The position numbers and the translations under genes are program-made. Shown piece by piece: positions 51,201 to 63,092 of a DNA stretch of 64,000 nucleotides. Location: NCBI GenBank assembly GCA_964030475.1, contig CAXIPT010000006.1, forward strand, positions 1,004,354-1,068,353. The letters run 5' to 3'. The first letter of the stretch is position 1; every line of letters starts with the position of its first letter. Under the pieces are notes generated by a model, which did not search any database, was not told the DNA's origin, and worked only from the letters and a program-made list of their open reading frames with translations. The DNA is from Tethya wilhelma. Lineage: Eukaryota > Porifera > Demospongiae > Tethyida > Tethyidae.

Positions 51201-54200
51201 CTAGTGCATGTGGCTCAGAACACAACATTTACAATTGAGCTACCAATTAGAAACATTGCAACATAATTTACAACATGACTGTGATTGTAGAATGGACAAA
51301 ATAAACCACTTACTACAGAGGAATGGACTGATAATTGTCTTGGTAAGCCTATCAAAAGAATCTGCATACCACTAGGCCTAGGTATGAAGTGCATGTGCAA
51401 CCCCGGTATCAGAGGAACAAATCTATGCTCCGTGTACAATTGTTGTTTTTGCTAGTTCAAACAAACTTGAGTTTCTAGCTAAAGCTCACTAAGAAATTGA
51501 TTGTTTCAGAGCTGTCACTTGGTATCTAGACAACAGCACTTACTAAGTTAGCTAGGACTAAGAAGTAAAATAGACCCACAGATTTTGAAGTGGGTGGAGT
51601 GGACATAAGCATATCAAGTAAAAATTATCAAAATGGAGTCTGAACTGGTTCCTGCTCTGACCACTCTTAGTGGGATGATAGAAGAGGCAGTCACTTACAC
51701 GAGGAAAAACTTCAACGAATCGACAGACTTTGAACACTTTCTCACTTACTCTCATGATCTCAAACATGGAACACAAATGCTAGCGACACCCATTTTTGGC
51801 TATGCTGATTGCTTCAAGAAGGTCGGAGTTAAAACGAAAGCAGAATTGGAGGAGCTTTGGTCCAAGAATATCGAAAAATCTGATGTTAAAGAAGCTGTTG
51901 AGAAGTTGAAACTGGCCGAGACACACTTGGGAGAGGTGGTGGCCGAAATATCGGCAAAGAACGATCCGCTCGAGGACAAAAATATCTTGAATGCTGCAGC
52001 AAAAGTTGGAGAGACGATTCCCAAAGACTACCAAGTCACAAAAATACCGTAAAAAAACAACAGTTTTTACATAAGTTAACAAGGACGAAGAAGTATAAAA
52101 ACAGATCCACACTCCGGAAATGGGTGGAGTGCAAGTGGACAAAACTGTATTGGCTATACTGAAGCAAGTCAAGTAAAATATCAAAATGGAGGCTGAACTG
52201 GTTCCTGCTCTGACCACTCTCAGTGGGATGATAGAAGAGGCAGTCAACTACACGAGAAAAAACTTCAACGAATCAACAGATTTTGAATACTTTCTCACCT
52301 ACTCTCACGATCTTAAAAATGGGACACAAATGCTAGCGACGCCCATTTTTGGCTACGCTGATTGCTTCAAGAAGGTCGGAGTAGCTGGATTGCTAAAGCG
52401 AATTCCAACAAAATGACATGTCTACATAATTGAGCAACAAATTAGTAAAATAGCAACAATTTATAACACGAGACTTGAGATTGTGCAACGTCCCCTACAC
52501 AATAATGCCATTAACTCTAGTGCATGTGGCTCAGAACACAACATTTACAATTGAGCTACCAATTAGAAACATTGCAACATAATTTACAACATGACTGTGA
52601 TTGTAGAATGGACAAAATAAACCACTTACTACAGAGGAATGGACTGATAATTGTCTTGGTAAGCCTATCAAAAGAATCTGCATACCACTAGGCCTAGGTA
52701 TGAAGTGCATGTGCAACCCCGGTATCAGAGGAACAAATCTATGCTCCGTGTACAATTGTTGTTTTTGCTAGTTCAAACAAACTTGAGTTTCTAGCTAAAG
52801 CTCACTAAGAAATTGATTGTTTCAGAGCTGTCACTTGGTATCTAGACAACAGCACTTACTAAGTTAGCTAGGACTAAGAAGTAAAATAGACCCACAGATT
52901 TTGAAGTGGGTGGAGTGGACATAAGCATATCAAGTAAAAATTATCAAAATGGAGTCTGAACTGGTTCCTGCTCTGACCACTCTTAGTGGGATGATAGAAG
53001 AGGCAGTCACTTACACGAGGAAAAACTTCAACGAATCGACAGACTTTGAACACTTTCTCACTTACTCTCATGATCTCAAACATGGAACACAAATGCTAGC
53101 GACACCCATTTTTGGCTATGCTGATTGCTTCAAGAAGGTCGGAGTTAAAACGAAAGCAGAATTGGAGGAGCTTTGGTCCAAGAATATCGAAAAATCTGAT
53201 GTTAAAGAAGCTGTTGAGAAGTTGAAACTGGCCGAGACACACTTGGGAGAGGTGGTGGCCGAAATATCGGCAAAGAACGATCCGCTCGAGGACAAAAATA
53301 TCTTGAATGCTGCAGCAAAAGTTGGAGAGACGATTCCCAAAGACTACCAAGTCACAAAAATACCGTCCGGTGAAAAGATCACACTAGAAAAAAGCCTCGA
53401 AGGTTCAAAGTACACTTTCTTTGTGCTCCTCCGCCTGTTTGGATGACCCCCGTGTGACTTTCACCTCGACGACATCGCCCAACACAAAGAGGAGTTGGAG
53501 CAACGAGGGTGCAATGTCGTGATCGTGGGGTTTGGGACGGAGGAGAATGCACGGGCTTGGAACGAGAAGTACAAGAGGCCGCACCAGGTGCTCTTGGATC
53601 AAGAGGCTAAACTCTACCGGCTCCTAGGATTGAGGAGGGTCATCGTGTGGACCATTCCTCTTATCGTAGACCTAGCCGAAAAAGAAGTAGCCGGTATTTT
53701 GAATATTGATCACTTCGAGGGTGACGACCTTCACCTGGTAGGCGGTGATTATGTTGTCGATTCGACTGGGAAATTTGTCTACGCTCACAACGAAGCAGAT
53801 GCAGCTGACCGCCCGAGTGTAGAGTCCATTCTTGCCTCCATTGACAAAGTAGCTACTTAGAAAAGATATGTATTACTATTTTTATACTAAGTTTTAGAAA
53901 CATTTATAGAACAATGACTGTGCTGCATATATACGTAGCTAGTTTAATAGTGACATGAAGCTTGTACCTTAACTCTGGCATTTCAGATGGGTACATTGCT
54001 GAAGTTGAGTTGTGCTATTTTTCCTAGCATCAATGTATTAAGAACACAGCATTGTTTTAAAATGATAAGACTGATTGATAATGTTTAAGGGGAGACTCTC
54101 CCTTAGTTATTCCTGACAACCAAGCTTGCACCTAACTCTTGACAGTTTTAGACATGTATAGGTGGCTTACTAGTCTATTGAGCTAGACTCTTTCTTGTAA

Positions 54201-57200
54201 ATGTCAGGGTTGCATGGTAGAAAAAAGGGTCTAGCTTCATAAGACTAGTGGATTGATAAAGTGAACAAAATGATATAGCTATTTGGACAACTTTTTGCAA
54301 TAAAAATTGATTTTTTCCTGCACATGCCAATTGGCTAATGATCTAAGAGGAAGCAGTTGTACAATTAACCTCCAGGTGATTTCCAAGCTTCCTGTTCAGC
54401 TTATCAAACATGCTTCCTGTGTCTTCTTATCAGACAAGCAGGTGCAAAGGACCACAACAGCATGGTGCAAGAGGGATCAGCCCTTACAAAACATAGACTG
54501 ATACCCAATACAACAATTAGCATTATTATGTAGTACATCAGACACTATAGAAACATAAATTATGCATGAACAATGAAAAAAGGTGAAAGAGTCACCCCTA
54601 ATGTACTTACTACCTAACAATGGAAACAATTTAGGACACTAGTGTGGCCTGCTAGGTAACCCACACAACTGATAGGGAGATATTTGTTACACTAATTGCA
54701 TTCCTCAGACTGGACCTCCAAAATAAAAGTGCCAACTTTGACCTCATAAACAATTATCTATTCAAGCAGCAATGACATTCATGTCATGCCACCCACACTA
54801 ATTTCCTGCCACTGGGCAGACTCAAGAAGCAATACAAGCTCATTAACATATTTGGACAATATCACCTGACTGATGCACTGGAAATGACTATAAATAAGAG
54901 TTGATTCATCCTACTATTAATCAGTTAGTGCAGTATTTTGTAACCTTGAAAAGTGTTTTAATTTGGCAAAGAAACAAAGCTAAGTATACAACAGTGCTGT
55001 GACCTCTCCATAATTCTTACTTGAGAGTGAGTCTTTAGCTACCATAAAAGCATAGTAAAGTAAAACTGTACCTAATTTATAAACTTATCAAACTGAGCTG
55101 AGAAGCAGAGCAGCTATATGAAGGACAATGGAAGCCACTCTACTCTCAGCACTGTCTACCCTCACTGAGGGCATTGAGAAGAGTGTGGAGGCTACTAGAG
55201 AGAACTACAAGACAAAGAAAGACATGCTAGACTTCTTGACTTACTCTGATGACTTCACTCACGGGCCACAAAGGCTAGGCTTCACGATACAAGGTTACGT
55301 TGACTGCATGGAGAAACTGGGAGTCAAAACCAGAGTCGAGGTGGAGGAAATTTGGACCAAAAACATGGACAAACCAGGAGTGAAAGAGGCTGTCGATAAA
55401 TTGCTACGTGTTGAGAAAGAATTAAAAGAGTTGGTGGATGGAATCGAAAATGATCTCTCTTCAATAGAAAACAAGCTGACCACCAACAGTCCAGTCAAAG
55501 TTGGTGACATACTACCAAGTGACTACACTGTGAAGAAAATACCATCTGGTGAAGAGACAACCCTCAAAGAAGCCATGCAAGGGTCAAAGTACACTCTCTT
55601 CGTGCTCCTCCGTCTGTTTGGATGACCCCCGTGTCTGGACCACCTCGACGAGCTCGTCGAAAACCAAGGGGAGTTGGATCGACGAGGGTGCAAGGTGGTC
55701 ATCATGGGGATTGGGAACGAGAAGAATGCACGGGATTGGAACGAAAAGAGCAAGTTTCCGTTCCCACTAGTTCTCGACCCAGAAGGTGCATTTTACAGGA
55801 AGCTAGGACGAAAGAGATCCATAGCTGGAGTGTGGACGGTGCCTCTTATCGTGGATTTTGCCGAGAAACAGATTGCGGGTACGTTGAGACTCAATCACTA
55901 CGATGGAGACGACCTGCATCTCATGGCTGGAGATTATGCTATCAATTCTTCAAATGATAAGTTTGTGTATGTTTATAATTCGCAAGATTCTGGTGATAGG
56001 CCGAGTACGAAATTGATCCTTGAAGCTTTGGACAATATCGCTTGAAAAGACTATTGATTTTTATGTGTAATATAGAGTATCTGTTGTTGTTTATAGAGTA
56101 TGTGTTAGCTAGATGGTAACATGAAGCATGTACTTAAAATCTGATCATCCAGATGGGTACATTGCTGAGGCCTATTGTAACCATTACTAACACAATATTA
56201 TTATACAACATTGACTATCTGTGTGTATACGTACTGTGTTTTCTCTGTCTGGACTCAATTATTGCAAAAATAATGAAATAGCGAACATAACTGGGCATGC
56301 ACTGACAAACCATGCTATGCTATTTAGACAACACAAGAAAATTTAGAGAACAAGAAAAAGCAGCAACTTGTAGGCGATTTCTAAGCTTTGGTCTTCTTAT
56401 GAAATATGCTCCTCCTAATACCCTACTGACACTATTAATATGCAGGCACGAGTTATAGTGATTTTAGCAAACAAAGGCATTTTCACTACTTAAGTGTATG
56501 CATGAAAATTTTAAAAATTCACTCTCTTAAATAATTTAAACAAACTGCATTGTTCAAAAGTGTCACATGGCCGGCAAGCCATACAACTTTGGGGAGATTT
56601 GTGAAATCAGTAATTAAATTCTTTAGATTGGCTTCAAGATAACCTCTAACTTAATTTCATTACCTATTTCAGCAACACAAGCATTCAAGTGATACCATGC
56701 ACTTATATGTGGTCTGTCCAAGTATGTCAACGAGCTTCTGTTGAGTCTGGAGTCTGCTTAGTATTTGCACCTTGGCAGGAAATTAACAGAAGCGACTATA
56801 AATAAGAGCAGATCCACACTCACTGCCATTCAGTGCACATTTGCACTTAGGAAAAATTATCACTAACAAAGAAGAGTGTTAATTTGGCAAAGAAGTAGAA
56901 CTAACTAAAAGTGTTCACACTTCATAATTTCGTGCACAACTAGTTTTGAAATAGTTGAGAGTGGTAGACTCTGGCTATACCAAAGAAGCATCAAGGATTT
57001 CTAGAATTTTACAGTAAACTTTGTGTACAGAGAAGTGAGTGAGGCAAAGTGTTTTAGTGACAATGGAAGCAACTCTAGTCTCAGCACTCTCTACTCTCTG
57101 TGAGGGCATTGAGAAGACAGTGGAAGGTACTAGAGAGAACTACAAGACAAAGAAAGATATGGTGGACTTCTTGACCTACAAAGAAGACTACAACCATGGG

Positions 57201-60200
57201 GCACAAAAGCTAGGCTTTACGATACAGAGCTACGTTGACTGCATGGAGAAACTGGGAGTGAAAACCAGAGTTGAATTGGAAGAACTTTGGACTAAGAACA
57301 TGGACAAACCAGGAGTGAAAGAGGCCATCGATAAACTGCTACGTGTCGAGAAAGACTTGAAAGAATTTGTAGACGGGATAGAAGCAGATCTTTCTTCACA
57401 AGAGAGTAAGCTCACTCCCAACAACTCAGTCAAAATTGGCGACACGCTACCGAGTGACTACACAGTGATTGAAATACCCTCTGGCAAACTGACCACCCTA
57501 AAAGACTCCATGCAAGGGTCAAAGTACACACTGTTTGTGCTCCTCCGTCTGTTTGGATGACCCCCCTGTGACTTGCACCTTGATGAGGTCATCCAACATC
57601 GAGAGGAGTTGGATCAACGAGGGTGCAAGGTGGTCATTATGGGGATTGGGAAGGAGACAAACGCACGGGATTGGAATGAAAAGAGCAAGCCACCATTCCC
57701 ACTGTTGCTAGACTCAGAGGGAGGATTCTATAGGAAGCTCGGCAGAAAGAGGTCCATAGCTGGTATTTGGACGATACCACTCATTGTGGACTTTGCCGAG
57801 AGGCAGATCGCAGGCACATTGAGGATCAATCACTATGAGGGTGACGATTTACATCTCATGGCTGGAGACTATATTGTTGATTCCTCTAATGATAAGTTTG
57901 TGCTGGCTCACAATTCAGAAGATTCTGGTGATAGACCGACTATCAAATCCATCCTTGCTGCTTTGGACAATATTGCTTAAAAATTTTTGTGCAAAATATA
58001 TAGAGTATGTGTTGTTGCTCATAATGTATGTGTTAGTTAGATGGTAACATGAAGCATGTGCTTTAAATCTGATCATCCAGATGGGTACATTGCTGAGGTC
58101 TGTTATAACCATTACTAACACAACATACATACAACATTGACTATCCATATATGTACCGTGTTTTCTCTGTTGAAAAATAATATGTAAAATTGAATGAGTA
58201 TCTTACCTCATCTACATCTCTCAATAGTTGTTGTAGCTTCTTGGAATCCTCAAGCTTCTGGGCTCTTTCATTAGATATTGCATGAAGATGGCCATACCTA
58301 TAAAATTCAATGGTTACATGCGTACGTGAATACACTATTGCATATGCATTACATTCACATAGTAACATATGTAATTAACAGTGTATCAACATAAAACGTT
58401 TTCTTTAGTGTCAAAGGACAAACTTCAATGATAGTCTACCTCTGTAGTACGGTGTCCCTCCTGATAGCAATGGCACTGGCATCATAGTGACCGGCCGCCA
58501 TCAGCTTCTGGGCATACTGATCTAAAGAGTTCATTTTTTCTTCTTGGGCATCGAGGGACTTTTCAAAGTCTTCGTGTTTCTTTATGAGAGCTTCGACACT
58601 GTCCAGAGTATCCTGTGATGCATGCAGATACATTATGGTTTACACTATTAAGACATATTATGATATATATATATATACATCACACATGGTCTCATAGGTA
58701 AAGATTATACCAGGGACTAAGGAGCTTCCAAAATTATACAGAAAAAAAAGGCTCATGAAAAGTCTCATGTGGTAAAGGTCGTCAAGGAGCTAGGTTCCAC
58801 AGCAGTGGAATACAATTGCACAACAGGCAAGGAATTTCCCACCTCTCTCTTGCCCATCACAAGGTAAAGATCGTCAATTCTATTTGTGATTTTACAATCT
58901 ATTGGGCAACTCCTTGTCTGAGGTTGTTATATTAAATTCAAGAAACTAGCTTGTAACTACAATGACCCCTTCCAAAAAATTATTGACATTTGCACTCTGG
59001 CACAACAAAGGGGCAATCTAGTGCAAGTTGCTAATTTCAACGCTCACCCCTAGGTCTTCATTGGAGAGAAAAGCTTCCTGTGTCCCGATCCAGGTGTCCC
59101 TCTGTTCAGCATCTCTGAGGAACACCTGCAGCTCGTAGCACTGACTGAAGAGGTGCTGTCTCTTCTTCCAAGTCTCATGGAGTCTGGTGTGCTCTTCACT
59201 GAGGCTGTCGAGACGAGACTGGATCTCAGTGGAGGCATAGTGGTTGCTGGCAATGAGGGACTGTAGGGGGGGGGGGGTTCAGATAGAAAATAATAATTTG
59301 GAGTATATTCAACATTACATGGAATGGTTAGTAGCTTTAGTGCCCCCATAGGCTATGTGGTAACCGTAGTGCACCTTGACCATGAGCTAGTGCAACATTG
59401 TCAACAATTCTGCTGTTACTATTCAATGATCACATTGCATCCACAAAACACATTCATGTCCACCATATACAATGGCCAAATTCGAGCGAATAAATATCAA
59501 ATGCACACGCACCCCATCTGTTGTAAGAGTGCTTAAATCTCTGAATAGTAAAAAGTCAATTCCTTTGGGTAACCTTCTGAATCAATGAATGTGAATAATG
59601 TAAATAGTTATAACTTTTATTGAGGTGTTTGTCAGTTGCAGGGATGATATTCACACACTCCTTTTATAACCCATATTGCAGTATCTGAGTATAGATTTTA
59701 TAATTTCCAGTTATTTGCTCTTACCTCTCCTTTGGCTGTTATACGAGTGAAGTTCTCCTCCTTAGCATCAACTTCACCCTAAGAGAAGAAGCCACAAACA
59801 ATGTCCATGTCAACATGCTAAATTCTTAAAGTAAACTATGGAGAGTTTGGAGAAAGTGTAGATAAGACAAATTGCAAAGTATGCAAATTGGAATCATACA
59901 CTCTTTGTCTTTTCCAACCATATTCAAGATGGAACATCAGTCTAGATTAGTGATGCTAAAAGCAGCCACCAGGAAATCCCCTGTTGCAGAGGTTAGCACA
60001 ATAATAGGACACAGTCATATTGGCGTTGCTAAAAGCAGCCACCTGGAAATCCCCTGTTGCAGAGGTTAGCACAATAATAGGACACATATTGGCATTGCTA
60101 AAAGCAGCCACCTGGAAAATCCCTGCTGCAGAGGTTAGCATAATAATAGGACACAGATTGGCATTGCTAAAAGCAGCCACCAGGAAATCCCAGTTACAGA

Positions 60201-60620
60201 GACAAAGATTGGAATAATTTCTCCAAAAAGAACTTGTTATCGGATTCTTCTAAACCATCATTAGAGTCATCAGCAGCGAACACAATTCTACTTCTTGTCA
60301 TATATACTGAGCATTGTTTGGAGGGCAACTAGCTAGTAGCCATCTCCATGTGAATGATTATGATAAGCAGCTAAAGAAATCTCATGCCATGTCAACAGAC
60401 AGGTGCTGATGAACTACTCAACCTTGCAGCTAGCTAGACACACAGCTTGCTAGCACACTCACTACAATAGCCAAGATTTTCTTGTCATTTATGGACAGCT
60501 ACCAGATCCTGTGCAAAATTCTAAGTCAACAGACAGATGCTCTGTACACAATAAGAATCACTCAACCATGATACACATGTCACATGGTCAGGGCTGGCTA
60601 TAGCTGGACTTAAAACAGCT

Positions 60621-60709
<89 letters not shown>

Positions 60710-61028
60710 GGTACACTAACATCAAGACCTGATGCAAAATTTTAAATAAACAGACAGATGCTGCATACATAATTAAATTATTCAAGCTTGACACATGTAC
60801 ACTGTGTGCTACATATGCTTGCAGGGCTAACAACAGCTGCCTGCATTGTGTGACTATACCAACTGACCTTCAAAGCAAAAAAAAAAAAGAAAACAACAAC
60901 TACACTGACCTTTCTCTCCTGGTGTAGCTCCAGAAGTCTCTCAGCCTCTGGGACATTCTTGGCTAGTTCGTCTGAAGTGATACGATCATGGATGTCTTTA
61001 GCCCATTGCACCTACACAAGGGGGGAGG

Positions 61029-61127
<99 letters not shown>

Positions 61128-63058
61128 TTAGGAACAGGATGAAGAGGAAGAAGAAAAAAGGAAAAAAGGAAAACAAACGATTTTTACAACAATTTGGTGA
61201 TACAAATAATAGCAAAGTCATGGGTACAATATGGAGGGCATCAACAACAGGCAGAAGGTTGTATTAAAGAACACAGTATATACTATCATGCATAGTAGTC
61301 CATCAGAGTGTCTTAGGAGGCCATATTTTATGTTGAGTCAACGAGAATATGTGGGTAAAGTAAGTTGTAACTCGATAGTCATTTACAATATGGATCGGGT
61401 TACATATCAAACATAGAACTAAGCAACTTTTAAGAAACGTACCAAGTCTCTGAGATCAGCCAGGAACTTCTGCAGTTCCCTGGACTGCTCAAGGTTGGCC
61501 TTCCTGGTGTCTGCTCTCTCTGTGAGTTGGTCCCAGTTCTCAATGATTTCAGCCTGTTTCTCCTCAATGAGATCTTGACTAGAGGGCTGCTCTGTTATGA
61601 GACGCTGGGCCTCATTATCCAACACCTGATGGAAGGGGGGAAAGGTGATAATATTCAAAAGCATGTGATACGTGTGCTGAAAGAAAAATTTAAGAACAAA
61701 TAAAGATATAAGCCGACATTAGCCTCGTTTTTAGGCTCCTTCTTTGTGTATATTTCGGGGAATATGCATATGTACATGTATGGATATAAGTTAGCTACAG
61801 TATAATTTATGTATGAGCAGTACTAGCTTGAGTTCAGATACTGGCTCTGTCTTGCAGACGGTGTATACCATCTTGATCCTGTCACTAATACCTTATTAGC
61901 ATAGTTGCTTTGATCGTAAAGGGAGTTTTCAGTATCCCAGCACCTGCATGAGTCCACTCCTACTTCTAGGCAGCACAACAATTACACATTTTTGAGCAGT
62001 ACTCTCTTTGGTCGAAAACAAATGGTGCATGTTTGCGTACTATATAAATTGAACTCTTGGTACTAGCAGTGGCAAGTTGTATTTAATTGTTAGCAATTTA
62101 TAAGTTTACAAAATAGGCCATAACTACATGTGTAGCAACAAAAATTTTAATGGAATTTTAAATATGATTATTATATAACAGTTTTAGATGGGGAAATCCC
62201 CTGGTTGTCAAGGAGCAAAAGAATGTCTGTATATACACAACACACTTATGTTTCATAACTCGTAGAAACAGCTCAAAAACAGTGTCTAACAAATGAGACA
62301 TGTACGCAATGGGAAATTTGAGCCTACTCTATATCTCACGTAGAGACCTATGAATGAAATTCATAGGTTTTTATGGGAATCGAGACGTTCGCCAATGACC
62401 AAATAAGTATCGAAACGGTACTACACAACTTGCGGTAATCGTGACCCGACTACACCTTAGTCGTCGAGTCAGGATACTCGACCTTACTCCCTCATCCGTG
62501 ATATTCCCCTTCCTCCCTCCCACATAATAACTATTAATAACTGAGTCAATTAAGCAGGGACTTACTCAGACATACTCACTCTCCAGGGATATCCCAACTT
62601 TACTAACTGTTAATAATGTCACGGACCGTATGTAATGGGATGGATGGTGGTACTCGTGACCTGACTACACCTTAGTCGTCGAGTCAGGATACTTGACTAT
62701 ACTCCCTCATCCATGATATTCCCCCTTCTCCTCTCCTACGTAATAACTATTAATAACTAATAGTCTCCCAGTTGAGTAGGGATACTATGTCTTACTCACC
62801 AAAGAAATCCCTTATGAACATACAATGTAATAACTATAATAACTACTAATAATGATAGACGCCATCGTGAAGAGGGAGAACAGATATCTCTGTGGGCTGG
62901 TACAAATCGTAGACTGCACAGTCATTGTTATACATAGAAACAAAAAAAATATATATCATGGGAAGTACCGGATAAAACTTGGAGGGAGCTAGGGTATTAT
63001 ATGTCTGATTAGCTGAGATGAAGTGAAGAATTAACACAACTCCCCCCCCCCCAGAGTA

Positions 63059-63092
<34 letters not shown>

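Larger units (their letters stand above)
50738..53369. repeat. Tandem duplication, 1,316-bp units
   Basis: Bases 50738-52053 recur at 52054-53369; all compared stretches are identical. The junction at 52053/52054 cuts the second frame of unit one after TKIP. Inside each unit there is an older, diverged duplication of about 800 bases (50440-51230 resembles 51240-52050), so the array grew at least twice. Confidence 0.85.

Noticed and set aside
53096..53350. Minus-strand frames over the selenoprotein genes (also near 51800, 55295 and 57230)
   Set aside because: They mirror the conserved plus-strand coding sequence and have no independent support.
55622..55957. Overlapping frame around the TGA as a separate gene
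   Set aside because: It is out of frame with the conserved thioredoxin-fold sequence; reading through the TGA explains the locus better.
59951..60200. CRISPR-like array
   Set aside because: The repeats are contiguous 65-70-bp units without unique spacers, in a eukaryotic intron; it is a minisatellite.
62300..62400. Possible coding remnant near the intron duplication
   Set aside because: Only short frames with no recognisable motif; kept as intron.
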